NCBI GenBank assembly: GCA_002430755.1
Contig: DJCX01000074.1
Span: forward strand, 1 to 14,862
Reading direction: 5' to 3'
Source: Flavobacteriales bacterium UBA5939
GTDB lineage: Bacteria; Bacteroidota; Bacteroidia; Flavobacteriales; Schleiferiaceae
Length of the DNA stretch: 14,862 bases
The position numbers and the translations under genes are program-made. The notes beneath the pieces were generated by a model. It had not been told where the DNA came from. It did not search any database and saw only the letters and a list, made by a program, of their open reading frames with translations. Positions 7,454-13,931 of the stretch are shown in pieces (the stretch's first letter is position 1; the number at the start of each line of letters is the position of its first letter).

Positions 7454-8308
7454 ATGATTCAAAGCATGACCGGCTTCGGTAAAGCCATCGGACAAACTTC
7501 AGGGAAGAAAATCACCGTAGAGATTCGCAGCCTCAATAGCAAAGGGCTTGACCTCAATGCACGCATCGCACCCATCTTCCGCGAAAAGGAATTGGACATC
7601 CGTAAAATGGTCGGCGCCGCAGTGAAGCGCGGTAAAGTAGACATCAACATTTACGCTGAAGTAACCGGTATCGAAAGTGCTGCGAGTATCAATATGGAGC
7701 TCGCTAAAGCTTACCTCGCGCAGCTCGAGGTGCTCGGACGTGAAACAGACTCCTCAGGTGATTTGATTGCCACGGTGATGCGTATGCCCGATGTGATGGG
7801 CAGTTCAAAATCTGAGCTCAGCAAAGAAGAGTGGGCCTACTTACAAGAACTTATAGGTGAGGCGTTAGAAAAGCTAGAAGGCTTCCGTGCGCAAGAAGGC
7901 GATAGCATAGCTAAAGATTACGAAGAACGCCTTGTGGCCATCGAGGAAAGTATGGCGGGTATAGCACCACATGAAGAAGCACGATTGGCTGCTGTTCGCG
8001 AGCGATTGATGAAAGGTCTAGAAGGCGTTGAAGTCGATTCAAACCGCTACGAGCAAGAAGTCATCTTCTACATCGAGAAGCTCGATATCAACGAAGAGAA
8101 AGTACGCCTTGCGAACCACTTGAAGTACTTCCGTGAGACAATGCAGGAGGCAAATAGCGGAAAAAAATTGGGCTTTATCGCACAGGAAATGGGACGTGAA
8201 ATCAACACCCTTGGCTCCAAGAGCAACTATGCTCCTATGCAACAGCACGTCGTCCAGATGAAAGACGAGTTGGAAAAAATCAAGGAGCAGGTAGGCAATA
8301 CGCTTTAA
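7454..8308 (+). CDS. yicC: YicC/YloC-family endoribonuclease
   Basis: The 284-residue protein starts with the family hallmark MIQSMTGFG. An in-frame TTG 30 nt upstream (7424) would add ten residues but overlaps the probable promoter, so the ATG at 7454 was chosen. The N-terminal YicC domain (about 1-155) includes KITVEIRSLNSKGLDLNARIAP, and the C-terminal DUF1732 domain (about 200-284) has RYEQEVIFYIEKLDINEEKVRLANHL-type sequence, LGFIAQEMGREINTLGSKS and a closing LEKIKEQVGN. Family members are reported to be RNA endonucleases; in E. coli YicC affects small-RNA turnover. In Flavobacteriia it commonly sits directly before gmk and nadD, but here those genes begin 5.6 kb further on. It converges with the permease gene: the two stop codons share the palindrome TTAA. 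Confidence 0.95.
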   Translation: MIQSMTGFGKAIGQTSGKKITVEIRSLNSKGLDLNARIAPIFREKELDIRKMVGAAVKRGKVDINIYAEVTGIESAASINMELAKAYLAQLEVLGRETDSSGDLIATVMRMPDVMGSSKSELSKEEWAYLQELIGEALEKLEGFRAQEGDSIAKDYEERLVAIEESMAGIAPHEEARLAAVRERLMKGLEGVEVDSNRYEQEVIFYIEKLDINEEKVRLANHLKYFRETMQEANSGKKLGFIAQEMGREINTLGSKSNYAPMQQHVVQMKDELEKIKEQVGNTL

Positions 8309-9108
8309 CCCGCGATGTCTTTGGTCATATACTTTTTATAGCTTACCCAAAGTATTAAAATACTCACAGCAGCGAATATGCTGCACGCCAAGAAATTAGT
8401 GTCCAATTCGCCTTGATCAAGCGTCAAAGGCATATAGTGATACGGGCTTAAATAAGCCAACCATTCTACCGATTCAGAAGCACTAGCGATGGCATTCAAA
8501 AAATAAGACCCAAAAATCATCCCTACAACTGGGCCCATGTAATTGAGCTTAACGGAAAAAAACGAGCCCATCAATACGCCTAGAGAGGTAAACAATAGGA
8601 TCAAGAAGAAACCGTGAATATGCATTGACAAAATGGCTCCCCATGCGATATCTGTTCCAAAAACGGTCATTCCAAAAACAGCAATGGCTGTCTGAACCAA
8701 ATAAATTAGAACTAGCAGCGTTCCTAAAACGGACAGTTTCGTTGCAGCGATATTTCCTCTGGAAATAGGTCGTGTCAGTAAAAATTCAGCAGTTCCGTCT
8801 CTCTCTTCCTTACAAATAATAGTGGCACCGGTAGATGCGGTGAATATCCCCATCAACAGAGTAATGTAAATACCATAATACGTGGCATAAAATCCTATTA
8901 TAGAGCTCCAAGTGGCCTCATCCATCCCAAATGCCTTGGCATATTCCTCCGGCAAGTTACTCATGAGCTTTACCATATCCTCACCCATATGCGAAAAGGA
9001 CGGATAAATACTCAGTATCATTAAGGTAAATGCTAAAACAATTGATGTCCAGATAGCAGCATTCTTTCTGTTTCGCTTTAACTCTTTAAAGTATAACACT
9101 TTATTCAT
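8305..9108 (-). CDS. ABC-2 type exporter, permease subunit
   Basis: The 267-residue protein has a short basic N-terminus (YFKELKRNRKN) entering the first of six predicted membrane segments. A large extracytoplasmic loop follows between segments 1 and 2 (about 40-70), then a cytoplasmic loop with ICKEERDGTAEFLLTRPISRGNI (about 103-125). That loop is a hallmark of ABC-2 permeases of the bacitracin/Nos/Ytr-like exporters, where it couples to the ATPase. It lies 3 nt after its ATPase gene, so the two form an operon and a complex. The export substrate is unknown; peptide antibiotic or other toxic compound export is only a guess from the family. Base composition is AT-rich (hand-counted 60-base lines: 38-43% GC, 28% at its start) compared with 52-57% in yicC. 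Confidence 0.88.
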   Translation of the reverse strand: MNKVLYFKELKRNRKNAAIWTSIVLAFTLMILSIYPSFSHMGEDMVKLMSNLPEEYAKAFGMDEATWSSIIGFYATYYGIYITLLMGIFTASTGATIICKEERDGTAEFLLTRPISRGNIAATKLSVLGTLLVLIYLVQTAIAVFGMTVFGTDIAWGAILSMHIHGFFLILLFTSLGVLMGSFFSVKLNYMGPVVGMIFGSYFLNAIASASESVEWLAYLSPYHYMPLTLDQGELDTNFLACSIFAAVSILILWVSYKKYMTKDIAG

Positions 9109-9111
9109 CTT

Positions 9112-9984
9112 CTAACGTTGGTAATAGTTCATAAAAATCGATTCCAAATCGGGCTCCGTCAAAACCACATCCACTAGGTCTTGCTTAGACAACCATGTGA
9201 TCAATGCAGCGGTTGGCCCTACATAATCAAAACTATGCTTTGCGCCAGTACAATGATGGTTCTGAGCCCCCGCTGGCAAGGCCAACTCTACTTCAACTTT
9301 GAGTACTAATCGCACTTTCTTCATTTGCTTAGAAAGAAGGGATGTAATGTCTTCGATGGCAGTGATTTTCCCATCTCGAATGATCGCCGCTCTATCACAC
9401 ATACGCTGTATTTCCGAAAGGATATGAGAGCTAAAGAAAATTGTAACCCCCTTATCATTCAAAGATTCTAAAAGCTCAAAGAACCTGTTTTGCATTAAGG
9501 GGTCCAACCCACCTGTAGGCTCGTCGAGAATGAGCAGTTCAGGTTCGTGCAGTACCGATTGAATAATGGCGCATTTCTTTTTATTGCCATAGCTAAGGTC
9601 ATCAATGGGTCTTTCGAGTGACAATTCAAAATATGCCGCGAGCTCTTCAATCTTTTCCGTTGCATCAGCAATACCATACAACCCCGCATGATATTCGAGC
9701 AACTCTAGAGAAGTCATTTCGGGATAGAAATTCACCTCAGAAGGCAAATACCCCACCTTGGTGCGCGCCTTGACTCCATCACCCACTTCATGTCCCAAGA
9801 TCTTTGCATTCCCTGAGGTAGGCTGTAATAGCCCTAACAAGGTTCGAATAGCAGTAGATTTCCCAGCGCCATTAGGACCTATGAAGCCAAAAACCTCCCC
9901 TTTTTTTACCGAAAATGATAATGATTCTACTCCTCTATGCTTCCCGTAGAATTTAGAAAGGTTCTGAAACTCAATTGCATTCAT
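9112..9984 (-). CDS. ABC exporter ATP-binding subunit (BcrA/YtrB-like)
   Basis: This 290-residue cytoplasmic ATPase powers the adjacent ABC-2 permease. The motifs are Walker A GPNGAGKST (36-44); the Q-loop region VGYLPSE (77-83), with Ser82 where Gln is usual, as in BcrA-type members; signature LSYGNKKK (130-137); Walker B with D-loop LLILDEPTGGLDP (150-162); and the switch histidine in FFSSHILSE. A C-terminal extension of about 70 residues after the nucleotide-binding domain, ending LESIFMNYYQR, is typical of drug and bacitracin exporter ATPases. The start is the ATG at 9984, giving a normal N-terminus (IEFQNLSKFYG). A divergent 148-bp gap precedes it. No GntR-type regulator gene, often found with such pairs, is present. 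Confidence 0.94.
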   Translation of the reverse strand: MNAIEFQNLSKFYGKHRGVESLSFSVKKGEVFGFIGPNGAGKSTAIRTLLGLLQPTSGNAKILGHEVGDGVKARTKVGYLPSEVNFYPEMTSLELLEYHAGLYGIADATEKIEELAAYFELSLERPIDDLSYGNKKKCAIIQSVLHEPELLILDEPTGGLDPLMQNRFFELLESLNDKGVTIFFSSHILSEIQRMCDRAAIIRDGKITAIEDITSLLSKQMKKVRLVLKVEVELALPAGAQNHHCTGAKHSFDYVGPTAALITWLSKQDLVDVVLTEPDLESIFMNYYQR

Positions 9985-9994
9985 ATTGATGATT

Positions 9995-10013
9995 TAGTAT
10001 TCGTAATTTACTA
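9995..10013. repeat. Short inverted repeat upstream of the ABC exporter operon
   Basis: TAGTA (9995-9999) and TACTA (10009-10013) are perfect inverted arms separated by 9 nt, 11 nt upstream of the ATPase start codon. This could be an operator for the exporter operon, but five-base arms in AT-rich DNA may arise by chance. Confidence 0.25.
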
Positions 10014-10061
10014 CATAACCCCCTTCACTCTACTTAAATGTTCAATTAATGACTCCAATTC

Positions 10062-10079
10062 TCGTGACCTGACTCACGA
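10062..10079. promoter_or_regulatory. CRP/FNR-like operator palindrome
   Basis: TCGTGA (10062-10067) and TCACGA (10074-10079) are perfect 6-bp inverted arms around a 6-nt spacer. They contain the CRP core GTGA-N6-TCAC. The centre (10070.5) is about 42 nt before the start point expected from the -7 element at 10100-10107, the position used by class-II activators. The site lies in the divergent gap, so it might also act on the ABC operon (centre 86 nt from its ATG). The regulator gene is not in the window. Confidence 0.5.
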
Positions 10080-10099
10080 CCAACTATGTTCGGACACGG

Positions 10100-10107
10100 T
10101 ATCTTGG
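10100..10107 (+). promoter_or_regulatory. Probable -7 promoter element of the SoxB-like/DsrE operon
   Basis: TATCTTGG matches TAnnTTTG at seven of eight positions and lies 25 nt before the ATG at 10133. No TTG is present at the expected -33 position, which is instead covered by the CRP-like palindrome. This fits an activator-dependent promoter. Confidence 0.45.
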
Positions 10108-10132
10108 AGCCAACAAACGAACTCAAAATATT

Positions 10133-11749
10133 ATGCGTCCATCAAGCCTACTTAGTCTTGCTGCATCAGCTCTACTTCTATTCTCATGTACTTCGACACC
10201 TGAGGATGCCGCACCAATCAAAGTGACCATTCTACAAACCGCCGATATCCACGGACAGGTATACCCACACTCGGAATTGTTCTATGACAATGACGAAATC
10301 AGTTACAAAACCCTTGGCGGTCTTGCCAACATGAAAACCTTGTTCGATCAGGAGCGTGAGGCCAATCCCAACACCATCATCCTAGACGGTGGCGATCTCA
10401 TCCAAGGAAGTGCTGTAGCAGCACTTTCAGAAGGTGCCGCCTTCAGCTCTATCATAAAAGCAATGAATTACGACTTCCTCATCCCTGGAAACTGGGAGGT
10501 GGTGTACGGTAAGGAGCAAATGATGAAAGTTATGCAAGGTTATGAGACACCTGTGATTACTGCAAACATGTACCACGAAGAAGGTAAGGACCCGATCTTC
10601 CCGCAGTATTACATCCAAGATGTAGGCAACACGCGTTTAGGTTTCCTTTCCTACAACGATCCAGAAGTGCCTATTCGTCAGAACCCAAGCTTTTCAGTAG
10701 GTCTTGATTTTGACCCTATTCTAGAAAATCTTGAAGCCCTAGTGACCGAAATGAAGGACGAGAAAGGGGTAGATATCCTCTTCCTAGTCACGCACATTGG
10801 TATCTCAAAGCAATACGATCTCGCGAATAATCCTGCCTTGAGTAGAATAGACTATGTATTGGGGAACGACACCCATGAGCGCATTCGTGAACCGCTACAA
10901 GCCGGCCATGCTCGTGTGACAGAACCGGGAGCCTTTGCTTCATTTGTGGGCAAGATGGTCTTGGAAGTGCAAAACGGCGAACTGCTTAGTGAGGAATATG
11001 AACTTATGGAGGTTGATCCTTCGAAGTACGAAGCAGATGCAGAAGTAGCAGCAGTCATTGAAGAAGCTGTGGCGCCGTACAAAGAAGAGATCGACCAAGT
11101 ATTGGGCTACACCGAAACGCCTTTGTACCGCTACTTTGTGGTGGAGAACCCGATGGACAACTTTATCACAGATGCTTCTATGTGGAAAAACGATGTAGAC
11201 ATCGCGTTGAGCAACGGGTTCCGCTTTAGCCCACCCATCGTTCCTGGAGAAAATGGTGTCGCACCAATTACGCGTGGTGACCTTTGGAAGATGCTGCCGG
11301 TAAATGAGAAAGTTAAAATTGGTAAGGCCAGTGGACAGCAAATCAAAGATTGGCTGGAAAAGGAATTACACAATGTATTTGCAGAAAACCCACAAGAACG
11401 CTTCGGTGGCTGGGTAGTTCGATTCTCAGGAATGGAACTCAAGTTCAATGCCAATGCACCAAAAGGCGAGCGCGTAAGCTCTATTGTGATTAAAGGTGAA
11501 CCGATGGAATTGGATAAGCTGTATAAAATGTCAGCCTGTCGCCGCGAAGGAGAGCCTATCAGTACGCTTTGTCGCATGAAAGGCACTGTTGAAACAGTGG
11601 TTATGGATTACACCATCCACGACCTTATCGAAGAATACCTTGCCGTAAACGACACCATTGCTCCTGTTCGTGATGGACGTGCCGTCTCTTTAGATTTAGG
11701 CGATAACGTTCTGTCACAATTACCTGGAACCGATTACCACTTCCACTAA
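10133..11749 (+). CDS. SoxB-like metallophosphoesterase lipoprotein (5'-nucleotidase superfamily)
   Basis: The 538-residue protein has a lipoprotein signal (LLFSC, Cys19), an N-terminal metallophosphoesterase domain (about 28-275) and a C-terminal 5'-nucleotidase domain (about 305-515). Dinuclear-metal ligands visible are Asp38 and His40 (TADIHGQ), Asp88 (DGGDLIQGS), Asn120, His211 (VTHIG) and His238. The NHE motif of true nucleotidases, with its catalytic His-Asp dyad, reads GNWEVV: Trp121 replaces His and Val124 replaces Asp. The GGHTH motif reads GNDTH, so Asp236 replaces a ligand His. The GNWEVVYG stretch and the C-terminal run ERFGGWVVRFSG, then KGEPMELDKLYKMSAC, recall thiosulfohydrolase SoxB, which cleaves sulfonate from a carrier-bound sulfur. 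A DsrE-fold gene follows 10 nt later. Superfamily is certain; SoxB-like chemistry is inferred, and UDP-sugar hydrolase or nucleotidase activity looks unlikely. Confidence 0.82.
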   Translation: MRPSSLLSLAASALLLFSCTSTPEDAAPIKVTILQTADIHGQVYPHSELFYDNDEISYKTLGGLANMKTLFDQEREANPNTIILDGGDLIQGSAVAALSEGAAFSSIIKAMNYDFLIPGNWEVVYGKEQMMKVMQGYETPVITANMYHEEGKDPIFPQYYIQDVGNTRLGFLSYNDPEVPIRQNPSFSVGLDFDPILENLEALVTEMKDEKGVDILFLVTHIGISKQYDLANNPALSRIDYVLGNDTHERIREPLQAGHARVTEPGAFASFVGKMVLEVQNGELLSEEYELMEVDPSKYEADAEVAAVIEEAVAPYKEEIDQVLGYTETPLYRYFVVENPMDNFITDASMWKNDVDIALSNGFRFSPPIVPGENGVAPITRGDLWKMLPVNEKVKIGKASGQQIKDWLEKELHNVFAENPQERFGGWVVRFSGMELKFNANAPKGERVSSIVIKGEPMELDKLYKMSACRREGEPISTLCRMKGTVETVVMDYTIHDLIEEYLAVNDTIAPVRDGRAVSLDLGDNVLSQLPGTDYHFH

Positions 11750-11759
11750 AAAAATCAAG

Positions 11760-12173
11760 ATGAAGAATTTACTATTTGCCGTAGCCTTAACCTTTGGTTT
11801 GTTTGCACCACAAGGACTTTCTGCACAGTCTGAAGGAACACAAAATTACTTCGTACTGAACCGCAACCTTCAGCAACTCAAGGCCATTTCATTGGCCGCG
11901 GGTGACCTCGCTGAAATAGACGGTGAGCACTTCGGTGAGTTCAATGTAGTGATCTGTGGCAAAGCTGTTAAAGATCTAGTGGATCCTGAAATCATGGACC
12001 CGATCATCAAGCTGGCTGAAGAAAAAGGGGTACAGCTTGTGGCTTGTGGCTTCTCATTGAAAAAGTTTGGCGTAGATGCGGCGGCCATCCCTACACAAAT
12101 GACCAAAGTAGATAACGGCATCCTATACGGATTTACCCTTCAGAAAAAAGGCTATTACAGTATTACGCTTTAA
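11760..12173 (+). CDS. Exported DsrE-family protein
   Basis: The 137-residue protein has a signal peptide (MKNLLFAVALTFGLFAPQGLSAQ, cleavage probably near Ala22), so it acts outside the cytoplasm. The mature part is a compact alpha/beta DsrE/YchN-like fold: a strand ending in VVICG (Cys66), a helix IIKLAEEKGVQ, then VACGFSLKKFGVD (about 94-106) with Cys96. The last segment is the conserved Cys-containing motif of the DsrE family, usually written as CGxxxKxxG. DsrE-type proteins carry or transfer sulfur on such a cysteine. It lies 10 nt after the SoxB-like gene and is followed by a strong terminator, so the two are a bicistron. Sulfur relay with its neighbour is an inference; the partner oxidant or acceptor is not visible. 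Confidence 0.8.
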   Translation: MKNLLFAVALTFGLFAPQGLSAQSEGTQNYFVLNRNLQQLKAISLAAGDLAEIDGEHFGEFNVVICGKAVKDLVDPEIMDPIIKLAEEKGVQLVACGFSLKKFGVDAAAIPTQMTKVDNGILYGFTLQKKGYYSITL

Positions 12174-12204
12174 CCTAAAGCGCTAACCTGAACTGCTCAA
12201 AAGG

Positions 12205-12235
12205 CCCTTGCTACACTCGTAGTAAGGGTTTTTTT
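12205..12235 (+). terminator. Rho-independent terminator of the SoxB-like/DsrE operon
   Basis: CCCTTGCTAC (12205-12214) pairs with GTAGTAAGGG (12219-12228), ten pairs with one G-U wobble, around an ACTC loop, followed by seven T (12229-12235). It begins 32 nt after the DsrE stop. The opposing gene ends at 12238, and on that strand the hairpin is followed by a short CCTTTT run, so it may work weakly in both directions. Confidence 0.88.
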
Positions 12236-12237
12236 AA

Positions 12238-13851
12238 TTAACGAAGTAAGTGGATAGTCGCCGTGGAAGTAATAGGCGATGGCGCATACGGATTCGCTAC
12301 TTCGACAGTAAGGAAATATACACCGGGAGCCACTGGACGTCCTTCAAATGTACCGTCCCAATATTCGCCAAGCACGGAACTCTCAAACACCTTGGTTCCC
12401 CAACGGCTGTATATCGTTGTCTTTATTCGATCGGTACTGGTCGTTTGTAACACTAGCTCGTCATTTACTCCATCACTATTAGGCGTAAAGACGTTGGGAA
12501 TTTCGACGGTAGGGAAAAAAGCGATTTGCTGGCAAATAGAGTCGACACACCCTTCCGCAGTGTAGAGGAATGCGCATACCGTCTGCGGTTCCGGATCAAG
12601 GACGACAGGACTCCACCCGGATGCAAGTTGATTGCCCGTAATCATTGCATCGTTCCAACTTTGGGTGCCCGCAGAAATGAATATAGAATCTAACCCTGCA
12701 GAAGGTACCGCTTCAAAGTGTGCACCTAATCCTATGATCTCCTTTGAATTTAAGACTTGGACCGCACCAGAAAACACACTGCCGTCGTTGGCGATGACCA
12801 AAGAGTCTAGCTTGCGGGTATGTCCCACACGGATTGAAGGCAAAGCCACGCTATCTGTGCACCCTTCGTTGGAGGTGGTCAATAGGTAACCAAAGTAATC
12901 GCCAGAATCGGACAAGCAGTGCGAAAAGGTTGAAGATGAATCCACTGTACCGTCGCTGAGTACCCATTGGTAGTTCAAAAGTCCGAATGTATCAAGGGCG
13001 TTTTCTAACTCAAAACAGACACTATCACATCCGAAAATGGTCGTAGAATCTAAGAGGATCTGAGCTTCACTTTTTGGAGAAATCCATACCGTATCATAGG
13101 CCTCACATTCGTATGTAAAAGAGATATCGTCTATTCCGAAGTCGTTTCCTGAACCTGGACCAGCCAATGTGATGAGGTTCAAAATAGCGGTTCCTGAAGC
13201 TGGCGCAGTAAAGGTTCTTGTGGTCTGTTGCCAAGTACCTGTAGAGGTTGGCGTCGAGGCTGCTCCGCCAATATTTGTACCCGATAATTTCAATTGTAGT
13301 TGCCCTGCCGGTGAAACAAAAGAAAGCGCCCACCATCTCATGGTCACCTGTGCCCCTGGAGGGAATGTTTTGGTTTGACGCCATAGTATTTTGTTGGTTC
13401 CTGTGGCACCATTGACTAGCATGTAGTTTCCAGTACCCGTGGTATGGTCGCCCCAAGAGCCAAAGTTGGGGTGTACTGAATTTGGATTAGGACCTACTGC
13501 ATACGTTCCTTCGTTCCATATAGATGTAGCGTTGTAGGTGTAGTTGGTCAAAAAACCTGAGTTTCCCGAGGAGAAATTTCCATTGGTCGCCATCTGCGTG
13601 ACTTGGCTGCTCCCTTGAACCACTACATATTGTGCCGTGTCGGTCAAAATGATGTAGGGCGAGGCGCATGTGTCGCAACTGAGTGTTGCATCGTGAGACC
13701 ATTGGTAGGAATTGGACCCAGAAGCAGAAAGAAAGATGGTGTCTCCGACGCAGGCTTCCAAGGAATCTGACGCCAAGGCTAAGGAGCATTGTGCGCTCAA
13801 AGGACCGGCGATGCAAAGGCCAAACAATGCGAGTAGTACTTTCTTAATCAC
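12238..13851 (-). CDS. Type IX secretion system cargo protein with CHU_C (type B) sorting domain
   Basis: The 537-residue protein has a signal peptide (MIKKVLLALFGLCIAGPLSAQ). The first part (about 22-85) is an Ig/PKD-like module with paired cysteines (LSCDTCASPY). A jelly-roll-like, Gly/Ser/Thr-rich beta module follows (about 90-250: NGNFSSGNSGF to GIDDISFTYEC), then PKD-like modules (about 258-445). The C-terminal gliding-motility-associated domain (about 449-537) carries IPNVFTPNSDGVNDEL, TTIYSRWGTKVFES, YWDGTFEGRPVAPGVYF and a final strand ATIHLLR. In Bacteroidota that domain directs secretion through the type IX system and surface attachment. No catalytic domain is recognised; adhesin or matrix protein is the likeliest role. 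It lies alone, converging on the DsrE operon and divergent from gmk. Confidence 0.88.
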   Translation of the reverse strand: MIKKVLLALFGLCIAGPLSAQCSLALASDSLEACVGDTIFLSASGSNSYQWSHDATLSCDTCASPYIILTDTAQYVVVQGSSQVTQMATNGNFSSGNSGFLTNYTYNATSIWNEGTYAVGPNPNSVHPNFGSWGDHTTGTGNYMLVNGATGTNKILWRQTKTFPPGAQVTMRWWALSFVSPAGQLQLKLSGTNIGGAASTPTSTGTWQQTTRTFTAPASGTAILNLITLAGPGSGNDFGIDDISFTYECEAYDTVWISPKSEAQILLDSTTIFGCDSVCFELENALDTFGLLNYQWVLSDGTVDSSSTFSHCLSDSGDYFGYLLTTSNEGCTDSVALPSIRVGHTRKLDSLVIANDGSVFSGAVQVLNSKEIIGLGAHFEAVPSAGLDSIFISAGTQSWNDAMITGNQLASGWSPVVLDPEPQTVCAFLYTAEGCVDSICQQIAFFPTVEIPNVFTPNSDGVNDELVLQTTSTDRIKTTIYSRWGTKVFESSVLGEYWDGTFEGRPVAPGVYFLTVEVANPYAPSPITSTATIHLLR

Positions 13852-13856
13852 GACAA

Positions 13857-13886
13857 CAATATACCTCTACTTTTAACCAAAGCCAA
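13857..13886 (-). promoter_or_regulatory. Possible promoter of the type IX cargo gene
   Basis: On the minus strand TTG (13886-13884) is followed after 20 nt by TATATTG (13863-13857), close to the Bacteroidota TTG-N19-TAnnTTTG layout but one T short in the -7 element. It ends 5 nt before the ATG, which would give a very short leader, so confidence is low. Confidence 0.3.
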
Positions 13887-13901
13887 TTCCTTCATCTCCA
13901 C

Positions 13902-13909
13902 TACCTTTG
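13902..13909 (+). promoter_or_regulatory. Probable -7 promoter element for gmk-nadD
   Basis: TACCTTTG is an exact TAnnTTTG match 22 nt before the gmk ATG, identical to the element at yicC. It lies within the small inverted repeat ACTAC-CTTT-GTAGT (13900-13913). No convincing TTG at -33. Confidence 0.6.
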
Positions 13910-13931
13910 TAGTACTAATTCTGTCCATGCA

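Noticed and set aside
11131..11586. 151-codon open frame on the minus strand within the SoxB-like gene
   Set aside because: Opposite to a clearly conserved C-terminal domain; no promoter or recognised motif.
10133..11749. UDP-sugar hydrolase/5'-nucleotidase UshA
   Set aside because: The catalytic His and Asp of the NHEFD motif are replaced by Trp and Val, so the UshA mechanism is not available.
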